From Cyanidium caldarium (Eukaryota > Rhodophyta > Bangiophyceae > Cyanidiales > Cyanidiaceae): a stretch of 64,000 nt of DNA. The DNA is taken from positions 124,001-188,000 of the forward strand of contig JANCYW010000017.1 in assembly GCA_026184775.1 (NCBI GenBank), written 5' to 3'. The notes below the pieces were generated by a model. The model was not told where the DNA came from. It did not search any database and saw only the letters and a program-made list of their open reading frames with translations. Of the stretch, positions 45,127 through 52,602 are shown one piece after another. Made by a program: the position numbers and the translations under genes. Every line of letters begins with the position of its first letter. Positions within the stretch are counted from its first letter, which is position 1.

Positions 45127-45491
45127 ACCTAGAGGATGCACAGATGAATGAATAGGAATATAGTGTTCCGTGGCCTACTGCAGCGTCCGGTCTCTGTGTG
45201 ATGGATGACCCCGGGAGAGCACCCGCGCCCTGCTACCGCGCTGCACCCCGAAGCGCGTCCACGCACGCCCACGGCCGCGGCCATGGAGCGACCGTTGTGC
45301 GGAGGGGCGCGCGCGCAGCAGGGGTGCTCGTGGGATGACGTCGTGTCGATCGACTATTTGTTGTACGAGACGGCACCTTGTTGTTGCGACGTTCATTTCC
45401 TCTTTTGGGAATCTCCAGCTCATCGCTTGCAGTTTCATCGCTTTCAGCAGCTGTTGATCTGCCTCCGAGCGCTGGCGCGCATGCGCGCCCT
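45127..45491. promoter_or_regulatory. divergent intergenic region, NUP58 / TPC carrier
   Basis: 365 bases between divergent starts. A TATA-like patch with flanking dyad, GGAATATAGTGTTCC (45155-45169), lies about 30-40 bases upstream of the NUP58 ATG; the 10-mer GGAATATAGT recurs next to the SAYSD1 start. No RNA gene is recognised. Confidence 0.45.
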
Positions 45492-46553
45492 ATGGACGCC
45501 TCTGTCGAGCAGCGCACCGATCGACTGACGGCGGGGGAGGATCTATTGGCGGGAGCGCTGGCGGGGTGTGCTTCGCGCATGGTCGTGGCGCCGCTCGACG
45601 TCATCAAGATACGTTTTCAGGTGCAGAACGAGCCGGCCATCGGGCAGGTGATGCGATCGAGCGCCTCGACCGCTCCTCGGTGGTCACCGTACCGTTCGGT
45701 GCTGCAGGCGGTGGTGCGCATTGCCCGCGAGGAGGGATGGCGTGCGTTCTTCAAGGGCAACGTGCCGGCGTTGGCCATGGTAGCGCCGTACGCCTCGGTG
45801 CAGTTTGCCACATTCTATCAGCTGCGACAACAGGTCAACAGCTGGCGCGGCGACGGCGACGCCTCGGTGCAGCGATACATGGGCGGGGTGGAGACGGTCG
45901 CCTGTGGCATTGTGTCGGGTATGGCGGCGACGCTGTGCACGTATCCGCTGGACTTGTTGCGCACCCGGTTGGCCGCGCAGGGCGAGCCGCGCACGTACCA
46001 CGGAGTGGTGCATGCGGTTCGCACGATCGGGCGACAAGAAGGCGTGCGCGGCTTTTATCAAGGGTTGAGTCCGACGCTGGTCGAGATCGTGCCGTATGTG
46101 GCGCTGCAGCTGTTGATCTACGAGAAGTTGCGGCACGCATATCACACCCGAGAGCAGCGACGACGACGACGACGAGGAGGAGAACAGGCGGTCGCACCGG
46201 ACACGCTGCAGCCGGTGGAGAGTCTGATCATCGGTGCGGTGACCGGCACCGTGTCCAAGTTGCTGACCCTGCCGCTGGACAACGCCAAGAAGCGCATGCA
46301 AGTGCAGGGACTGCTGCAACAGCCGCGCCGCTACCGTAACACCTGGGATTGCTGCGTGCAGGTGTATCGGACAGAGCGCATGCCGGGTCTGTTCCGCGGC
46401 ACCGTGCCCAGTCTGCTCAAAGCGGCACCGGCATCTGGCATCGCCTTTTTGGTTTACGAGCGCCTCAAAGCATACCTGCTGCGGCGCAAGGCGCCCCGCG
46501 CCGCCGCCTCCGCCGCTCCCGACGCCGGCATGCGGGTGCGCCTGGGGCCGTGA
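45492..46553 (+). CDS. mitochondrial thiamine pyrophosphate carrier (SLC25A19/TPC1)
   Basis: 353 residues with three carrier repeats. Signatures: SRMVVAPLDVIKIRFQVQNE, ATLCTYPLDLLRTRLAAQGE and LLTLPLDNAKKRMQVQG. The pieces FFKGNVPALAMVAPYASVQF, RGFYQGLSPTLVEIVPYVAL, FRGTVPSLLKAAPASG and the spacing of each repeat follow human SLC25A19 and yeast TPC1 closely. The carrier brings thiamine pyrophosphate into the matrix for the 2-oxo acid dehydrogenases. A poly-Arg insert lies between repeats 2 and 3. The start is the ATG at MDASVEQRTD; the upstream TTG-opened frame is not counted. Confidence 0.88.
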   Translation: MDASVEQRTDRLTAGEDLLAGALAGCASRMVVAPLDVIKIRFQVQNEPAIGQVMRSSASTAPRWSPYRSVLQAVVRIAREEGWRAFFKGNVPALAMVAPYASVQFATFYQLRQQVNSWRGDGDASVQRYMGGVETVACGIVSGMAATLCTYPLDLLRTRLAAQGEPRTYHGVVHAVRTIGRQEGVRGFYQGLSPTLVEIVPYVALQLLIYEKLRHAYHTREQRRRRRRGGEQAVAPDTLQPVESLIIGAVTGTVSKLLTLPLDNAKKRMQVQGLLQQPRRYRNTWDCCVQVYRTERMPGLFRGTVPSLLKAAPASGIAFLVYERLKAYLLRRKAPRAAASAAPDAGMRVRLGP

Positions 46554-46667
46554 GGGAACGAGCGGTGATGCGCCCGCTGACCCTCCTCCATCGTCCATCC
46601 TGTACAGACTCGGTATGGCATTTTACGCTCGCTATCCATCCGCACACTATCCCGCGCTGTTCGCCGC

Positions 46668-47636
46668 TCACATGACGCCCTTGAGGAAGACGAAGATGGT
46701 GCCGTCGCGACTCCGGGAGATGCGCATGTCTGAATCCAGGAAGAATGTCTCCAGGTAGGTCTCCGGCGATGGGCCGCGTTGCATGCGGGCGTAGATCCGC
46801 TCCACCGGCACGTCGAATTTGATACCGCCCAGGTCGATGCGGTCGGCAATGTCCTTGCCCCGCAGCGTCACCTTCTCCACGTTCAACTCCAGGCGGTTCG
46901 CGTTGATGGGCACGATGCGCGCCGTGGACACCACTGCGCCGCGGATGGCCGGAAAGGCGGCCATCTCCACCTCCGTCACCAGCTCGCCCAGATCCAGATT
47001 GATCGTCTGCAAAATGCGTCCAATGCTGCTGAGCGGCGTGGCCGCCGGCAGCAGGAACGGATTGGTGGCGTACAGCGGTTTGGAGCAGTACACCAACTGC
47101 CAGACGCCGTCGAAATCGGGCGACTCGAGTGGTGAGGCGGTGGGCGACTTGGACTCCAGCTCGGACACCATCTCCTCCGCCGACGCCTTTTGTTGCCGGG
47201 TGGCCAGTTGCCCCCGAGAAGTGATGGCCGCGATCTGCAACAGCTTCATTTTCAGTTCGGAGATGCGGCCTTGGTCGAACACCGCCGAGCGCACGGCGTC
47301 GACCGGTGAGCGCGAGTAGGAATCCGACGGGTAGTCCTGGTCGGAAGCGTATCCACTGGAAGAGTCGGATTCCGAACCAGAAGAGGAGGATGAGGGTTCA
47401 CTGCTTCCGCCAGCGTTTCCGCCAGTGCTGGGGTAGGCGTCGCCGTAACTGTCGGCGGCGGCGGCGGCGCGCAGACGCCAGGCGAGTCGACTCGCCCGCG
47501 ATCGCCGCCCAGGAGGCGCCGCAAAGGCCGCGCCGCGTGTTGGATAGAGGGTGAACGAGCACCGACCGTGAGCGCCGTGAGCGCCCAACGCAGGGCGCCC
47601 CTGCACGAGCACGAACGAGGCCAGGAACGCCAACAT
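46668..47636 (-). CDS. plastid lipid-associated protein (PAP/fibrillin)
   Basis: 322 residues. The N terminus MLAFLASFVLVQGRPALG, followed by Arg/Ser/Ala-rich sequence with SFTLYPTRGAAFAAPPGRRS, looks like a plastid transit peptide; Phe near the N terminus is typical of red and glaucophyte algae. A Ser/Asp/Tyr-rich linker precedes the PAP domain: LLQIAAITSRGQLATRQQ, FDGVWQLVYCSKPLYATNPF, then LDLGELVTEVEMAAFPAIRG and VPVERIYARMQRGP. These proteins sit on plastoglobules or thylakoids and bind lipids or prenylquinones. The acidic end is followed by IFVFLKGVM at the C terminus. The start is the ATG at MLAFLA; upstream frame has no similarity. Confidence 0.85.
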   Translation of the reverse strand: MLAFLASFVLVQGRPALGAHGAHGRCSFTLYPTRGAAFAAPPGRRSRASRLAWRLRAAAAADSYGDAYPSTGGNAGGSSEPSSSSSGSESDSSSGYASDQDYPSDSYSRSPVDAVRSAVFDQGRISELKMKLLQIAAITSRGQLATRQQKASAEEMVSELESKSPTASPLESPDFDGVWQLVYCSKPLYATNPFLLPAATPLSSIGRILQTINLDLGELVTEVEMAAFPAIRGAVVSTARIVPINANRLELNVEKVTLRGKDIADRIDLGGIKFDVPVERIYARMQRGPSPETYLETFFLDSDMRISRSRDGTIFVFLKGVM

Positions 47637-47998
47637 TGGCGGTAGACCAGTGGGGTGACTCGGTCGATTCACCGCTGATCGCTGACTCGCCCACGACGGA
47701 AAGCACAACACGCAATCACTACCCCGCAGTCGCCACCAACACAACTCGGTGCTGACCAGGCGATTCTCGGCCGTGTCCACCCGGCTCACAACCAGTACGC
47801 AACCAGGTGATTCACTTGCCTCGGTGCTGCCTCCAGCGGAGCCTCGAAACGCGTGCGCCGCCCCGACCGATCGTCCGGCGCCAGCATCGACGCGTGCAGA
47901 AGCCGTTGCCCGTTGCGCGCGCAAGCACAGAGTCACGCGGTGTGTGGGAGTGGAGGGAGTCTGCAGACCGGAAAGGGAATGCGGAATATAGTATAACG
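47637..47998. promoter_or_regulatory. divergent intergenic region, PAP / SAYSD1
   Basis: 362 bases between divergent starts. It contains the TATA-like GGAATATAGTATAAC (47983-47997) immediately before the SAYSD1 ATG. No RNA gene is recognised. Confidence 0.4.
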
Positions 47999-48379
47999 AT
48001 GCAACGTGTGCTTAATACTACACGAGCTGGTGGTGCTCCGCGGCGACTCGGCACGCGCAGGGGACGTCGGCCGCGCCCGCCTATACCGCTGTGGGTCAAG
48101 GTGCGTCTGGCGTTGTCGCTGTTGTGGGCAGTCGGCTTCACGGTCCTGCTGTACGTCTCGCCGGCAATCGCCATCCTATATTTACTGCTGTCCATTGTGG
48201 CGGGCATATTTGCCAGTCTAGGCCGGGGACAGCCGCGCGAGCCCGGGCGCAAGAGCGCCTACTCGCTATTCAATCCCAACTTTGAGCACCTGCCCGGTGC
48301 CTACACCGCAGCCGACGTCGACGCCCTGGTGCGCGGACGATACGCTTCCGACGCAGGTGGACAAGCGGGGGAGCGGTGA
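47999..48379 (+). CDS. SAYSD1: SAYSvFN-domain protein (SAYSD1)
   Basis: 126 residues. A basic N terminus with RRGRRPRP is followed by two membrane segments or a hairpin (LALSLLWAVGFTVLLYVSPA, IAILYLLLSIVAGIFASL), then the SAYSvFN motif SAYSLFNPNFEHLPGAYTAAD. In animals SAYSD1 sits in the ER and helps clear stalled translocon products. The frame is open upstream, but the ATG at 47999 lies next to a TATA-like sequence and precedes the conserved part. It is transcribed divergently from the PAP gene. Confidence 0.8.
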   Translation: MQRVLNTTRAGGAPRRLGTRRGRRPRPPIPLWVKVRLALSLLWAVGFTVLLYVSPAIAILYLLLSIVAGIFASLGRGQPREPGRKSAYSLFNPNFEHLPGAYTAADVDALVRGRYASDAGGQAGER

Positions 48380-48772
48380 TGTACCTGAGGTACTGCCGCC
48401 TGATTATCCGGTCGTTCCACTGCGTGCGTAAACCAGAACAGTGACACTCACACTGGATACCGCATCGGCTCATATTCCTCTCTCCTCCTTACCCGTGTCT
48501 GCTGCTCCCGCTGCAGTCCGCCCGGCTGACATGCAACCCATCGGGGCGCGCAACGCCGCAGAGGCGTGTCGGAACGGAAGGCTGCCACGGTGCTGACCGA
48601 CCGACGCGGGTCAGGCGGCCACGAGGCATTGGGGTGGAGGGGCACGGCGCCCACGCACGCCGCAATCGATAGAAAAAATTTCATGGCCGACGCGTTCCTC
48701 TTCGAGAAGCGCTTTCACAGTGACCTTTAGACGGGCGCTCCAACAAGCCGCACCGGTCTGGTGGCCGCGAGC
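48380..48772. other. intergenic gap before GID8, with a 15-codon upstream ORF
   Basis: 393 bases between two plus-strand genes. A short frame, ATG at 48683 to stop at 48730 (MADAFLFEKRFHSDL), begins after an A/T-rich leader (GATAGAAAAAATTTC) and ends 42 bases before the GID8 ATG. No RNA gene is seen. Confidence 0.45.
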
Positions 48773-49666
48773 ATGGATCGCGCACCGCCGCCCGACGCTC
48801 CCACCGAGGAGCGGGCGCTGGACGCGCCAGTGGACGCGCAAGTCTCCCTGCTGGTGCTGCGGTACTTGGTGGAAGAGTGTCACGAGGCGACAGCGCGTGC
48901 GCTGCACGCCCACTTGCAGCGGGACCTGCCGCAGGTGCCCGAGCTGCGGACGTTTCCCGGGTATGATAGTATGCGGGAGCGGCGTCGGCTGCGAGATATG
49001 ATCGTGCGCGAAGGTCGCGTGCACGAGGCCGTGAAACTGGCCGACTTGTCGTTGTCCAGTGGAGGGGCAGGTCGGTCGCCGGACACCTCCGAGGCGACGC
49101 CGCCCGAGGCCGAGCGGTCGAGCGCCGCCGGTTGGTCGGTGAAGGAGTTGGATGCGCCGCTCGCCTTTTACGCTTACTTGCAGCAGTTTGTGGAGTATGT
49201 GCGCGCCCGCGAGCCCGAACAAGCGATACAGTACGCCCGACAGCACCTGCAGCCGCGGGAATGGGCTGCGGCGCTTGCCCCGTCTACGGCGACGACCACC
49301 GCCGCCGCCGATAGCAAACGCACGGCGGAAGAGGTGGCCTGGCGGGACGACATGAGCGAGGCGCTGGCACTGCTGGCGTACGAGGAACCCGAGTGCAGCC
49401 CGGTGGCCAGTTTGCTGAACACCGAGCGCCGATACCGCATCGCCGACGGCCTGAACCAGTTGATGTTGCGGCGCAAGCGCGCCAGCGAGCCGTCCGCGGG
49501 CGGGTCGGCGTTGGAGCGACACATTCGACACGCCGGCGCGCTATTGCACATCCATCAGCAGCAGCAGCAGGGCTGGAAGGACGAAGCGCCCTCCGGTAGC
49601 AGCAACGGCAGTCGGCCGTTGTGGAGTCTGTCGCAATTCCTAAAGCCGCCCAGCCGTCGGTTGTGA
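48773..49666 (+). CDS. GID8: GID8-like LisH-CTLH-CRA protein (GID/CTLH E3 complex)
   Basis: 297 residues. The N-terminal LisH-like helix pair (VSLLVLRYLVEECHEATARA) is followed by the CTLH region RRRLRDMIVREGRVHEAVKL and the CRA region: YAYLQQFVEYVRAREPEQAI, then DDMSEALALLAYEEPE, SPVASLLNTERRYRIADGLN. This order matches GID8/Twa1, a scaffold of the CTLH ubiquitin ligase. A Ser/Gly-rich linker of about 40 residues separates CTLH parts. The first ATG (MDRAPPPD) is chosen. The last 27 bases overlap the convergent MYG1 gene. Confidence 0.78.
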   Translation: MDRAPPPDAPTEERALDAPVDAQVSLLVLRYLVEECHEATARALHAHLQRDLPQVPELRTFPGYDSMRERRRLRDMIVREGRVHEAVKLADLSLSSGGAGRSPDTSEATPPEAERSSAAGWSVKELDAPLAFYAYLQQFVEYVRAREPEQAIQYARQHLQPREWAAALAPSTATTTAAADSKRTAEEVAWRDDMSEALALLAYEEPECSPVASLLNTERRYRIADGLNQLMLRRKRASEPSAGGSALERHIRHAGALLHIHQQQQQGWKDEAPSGSSNGSRPLWSLSQFLKPPSRRL

Positions 49667-50917
49667 ATTCGACGGGCCCGACGCGGACGCAGCCGCTCTC
49701 GACATCTCCAACGCCGCGACCGCCATGGCCAGAACGCCCTCATACGTGCGATTGCCGCCGGTGAAGCCGCTGGCATGCACAAAAGTGCACCCGTCGATGC
49801 CGGACACCTGCACCAGCTCCTCGTCGCGCAGGCCGCGCCACGCCTCCGGCAGCGGCAGCCGCGACTCAAACGAGTCCGGCTGATTCACCGCCTGCACGCG
49901 CCACATGCGGTTGGTGTCCAGATACAGCACGAACAGTATCGGCAACCCTTGAGCGTTGCTGTTGCCACTGATCGCTGCCTCCAGCTCGTACAAATGCGTC
50001 TTCCATGGACACCACCGCTTCAGCAGCATGATCTGGCGCGAAGGATGCACCTCGGTGCGCGCGTTCAGCGCCTCTTGCACGATGGCGCGCGCCGGCAGCC
50101 ACTGCTCGTACAGCCCGAGGACGTAATCCACAAACTCGGTGCCGGCCACTTGCATGGCCCGGGAGAAGCGCTCATTCTGCGCCGCCGGCGCCTCGTCACG
50201 GTTCCACGGCGAGTTCATGCGGGCGATGCGGGCCGGCAGGTTGGAGTTGTCGGTGAAGCGCGGCCGCTCGCTGGTGGCGTTGATGCCGTTATCGTTGGCG
50301 TCGATCGCCTCGATGAACCCGTCGTACACCTTCTTATACAGCAGGTCGATGGTGCGGTCGTCGGCGGCATCGCCACACACCTGTCGCAAGACATCCTTGC
50401 CAAAGTGCTTGTATACCAGGCCGGCCGAGGAGAGTTTGGTCTTCTTGCTGGCGTCGAACGTCTCGTAAAAGGCGCGCTGATGGTGGTCGAAGCGCCGCCG
50501 ACTCGGCTCGTATTCGGCACCCACGTCCACCAGACAGTCCAGCGTCGCCAGCGTGTCCACGTCACGCGACCGGGTGATGGGGGCATCGCGGTACTCGGGC
50601 AGCAACCGCAGCAGCGAGCACGCCAACACCTCATCGCAGTGGAACGTGCCCGAGTGCGTGCCAATGGTCTTGGGCGGCGCCATGTTAGCGGCGCTGGTGG
50701 AAGCTGCGGGTACGCGCACCCGACCGTGCTCCAAGCGCCACGGCGGCACTGTCGACGCCAACACCCACCGCAGTGCCGCGCCGCGGTGACTACCGCTGCA
50801 CGCTGAAGATGCCGCCCGCGATCGCAGCGACGTCGGCGCGCTGGTCACGAACAAAGTGGCAGCTGCGCTCTGGCGTAAACGCCACGGCCAACGGTTCCCC
50901 GACGTCCACCAACTCAT
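49640..50917 (-). CDS. MYG1: MYG1 family exonuclease-like protein
   Basis: Carries the MYG1 signature: MAPPKTIGTHSGTFHCDEVL, then FDHHQRAFYETFDASKKTK, SSAGLVYKHFGKDVL, VYDGFIEAIDANDNGI and a C-terminal VHASGFTGGNRTYEG. MYG1 is a DHH-related 3'-5' RNA exonuclease with nuclear/nucleolar and mitochondrial forms in animals. Starts: the ATG at 50917 gives 425 residues with a basic, Ser/Arg-rich N terminus, while the internal ATG at 50683 begins exactly at MAPPKT (347 residues). Two-site targeting by two starts is possible, as in human MYG1, but is an inference. The 3' end overlaps GID8 by 27 bases. Confidence 0.9.
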   Translation of the reverse strand: MSWWTSGNRWPWRLRQSAAATLFVTSAPTSLRSRAASSACSGSHRGAALRWVLASTVPPWRLEHGRVRVPAASTSAANMAPPKTIGTHSGTFHCDEVLACSLLRLLPEYRDAPITRSRDVDTLATLDCLVDVGAEYEPSRRRFDHHQRAFYETFDASKKTKLSSAGLVYKHFGKDVLRQVCGDAADDRTIDLLYKKVYDGFIEAIDANDNGINATSERPRFTDNSNLPARIARMNSPWNRDEAPAAQNERFSRAMQVAGTEFVDYVLGLYEQWLPARAIVQEALNARTEVHPSRQIMLLKRWCPWKTHLYELEAAISGNSNAQGLPILFVLYLDTNRMWRVQAVNQPDSFESRLPLPEAWRGLRDEELVQVSGIDGCTFVHASGFTGGNRTYEGVLAMAVAALEMSRAAASASGPSNSQPTAGRL

Positions 50918-51187
50918 GAACCGTCCGCGCCCCCTCGTGACGGGTATCGGGTAGCAGGAGGAGAGTGTAGGACGGTCGTCCAGGGGCGCGGCCAGGCCTG
51001 AAAAGGCCCGACGAGCGGCGGCGGCGGCGGCGGCGGTGGTGATGGTGGTGGTGGAGGGAACGCGATCGCTTTTCCGGGCCGAGAGAGCGAGAGAGGCGAA
51101 CGCGGTGAGAGACCGGCTCACGAACGAGCACAGTCAGATAGCAAGACGGCATTATGCACACTTCCGTAATGGCAAACCACTTTCCTA

Positions 51188-52312
51188 TCAACACTCGCCG
51201 TAGATGCGACGGGCCAGGACCTGAAAGGCCGACAGATGCGGCTCGGGCACGCCAGCCACATTGCAGAGGTGTTCCAGGGTGAATATGTTGGCAACGCCGT
51301 ACACCTCCTCCACTTTGCTGTGCCAGAGGTGCACCGCGTAGTTGCCGTCGGAAAAGTTGTAGCGCGGGGGATGCCGGCGGCGCCCGCCGCTGGGCGAGTA
51401 CAGCCGCGGCAGGCCGTCCTGCGCATCGTCCGGAGACCAGGTGGGGTAATAAAAGGCGCGCGGTCCGGCCACGTGCACCTCGTCATCGAAGCGACCGCTG
51501 TTGGCCAGCGCCTCGGGCACGCGCACGCTATGCGTGGCCCATTCGTATCGATCGAAGGTGGCATAGGTGGCCAGCCAGCGGTGCAGAAAGGTGGCATTGG
51601 GCGGTGCGACGATGACCGCATTGGCCACCCCGCCGGGACTCGGCCAGCGCACCAGGCGCGTGTTGCGCACGTACTCGGTGCCGAGGATGACGCGCCACTG
51701 CGTGCGCAGCGGCCGGAACGAGCGCAACGCCAGCACATCCATGTCCAAGTAGATGCCGCCATGCTTCATGAGCAACAACAACCGCAGCACATCCGATTCG
51801 TGCGCATAATGCAGTTCGCTGAGATTGTGCGGCAGCGGCTCGTTCGGCAGCGCCATCGGGGTGAGGTATTCGCGCGCCCGGCTGTACCAGGTGCCCTGCG
51901 GCTGGTGCCGATAGTGCAGGTAGATATGATCCGGTTGGATGGCATCGTGCGCTGCTTTCACCACCAGATAATGCATCAGGCCGAACGTGCGGTTCTCCGC
52001 GTGCTCCGACAGGCCGTAGATGAAATGCACCGTGTTGGGCACCGGCGTCGGCGGTTTCGCCACCGACACGTTCGCCGCCAACTCCACCTCGCGGTCATAG
52101 TGCAGCACCGCGTACGCTTTCGACGGTTGCGAGTAGTCGGTGAAGAACAGGCCGGGGTGCCAAGTGCCCAGCAGCAGCAACAGCAACAGTGCGCTGAGCG
52201 CTCGGCTGTTCAGCAGCAGCCGTCGCGCCAACCGCCGCACCCGCAGACAACCGCGACCGTGCAGCCGCCGCGGCTTGCCACTGGCCATGTCCCGCGCACT
52301 GAATGGCAACAT
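51188..52312 (-). CDS. GT32-like glycosyltransferase with DxD motif, type II membrane
   Basis: 374 residues. A basic N terminus and signal-anchor (ALSALLLLLLLGTWHPG) put the catalytic part in the lumen of the secretory pathway. The domain has VPNTVHFIYGLSEHA, then SDVLRLLLLMKHGGIYLDMD with the DMD metal site, and ending NYAVHLWHSKVEEV with HxW. This is the Gly_transf_sug (GT32/OCH1) fold: initiating mannosyltransferases and galactosyl/GlcNAc-transferases are members, so the exact sugar is unclear. The start is the ATG at MLPFSARDMASGK; a second ATG follows eight codons later. Confidence 0.8.
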   Translation of the reverse strand: MLPFSARDMASGKPRRLHGRGCLRVRRLARRLLLNSRALSALLLLLLLGTWHPGLFFTDYSQPSKAYAVLHYDREVELAANVSVAKPPTPVPNTVHFIYGLSEHAENRTFGLMHYLVVKAAHDAIQPDHIYLHYRHQPQGTWYSRAREYLTPMALPNEPLPHNLSELHYAHESDVLRLLLLMKHGGIYLDMDVLALRSFRPLRTQWRVILGTEYVRNTRLVRWPSPGGVANAVIVAPPNATFLHRWLATYATFDRYEWATHSVRVPEALANSGRFDDEVHVAGPRAFYYPTWSPDDAQDGLPRLYSPSGGRRRHPPRYNFSDGNYAVHLWHSKVEEVYGVANIFTLEHLCNVAGVPEPHLSAFQVLARRIYGEC

Positions 52313-52602
52313 CCACGTTGGCAGAGTGCCACCTGATGGTATTCGCTTTGGGCAACGGACCGAGTGGAGGATTCGAAACCGAGTTGACAAGAAAATTCCT
52401 GGCGGGTGAGCAGCATGGCCTCGCGGCGAACGTCCACGTGACGATGACGGGAACGCGAACAGGCGTGATGGTGAGGTGTGCGTCGCGGGGACCAGAACGC
52501 ATTCACAAGGGTGAATGTGTCGTGCGCGTTGGTACGAGCGTGGTAAAGACGGTGGTGAAAGAGATGGAACGCAGATAGGGCATTCACGCGACACGACACA
52601 CG

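Noticed and set aside
52365-52385. GGATTCGAAACC resembling a reversed tRNA B box
   Set aside because: It has one extra base and no matching arms around it.
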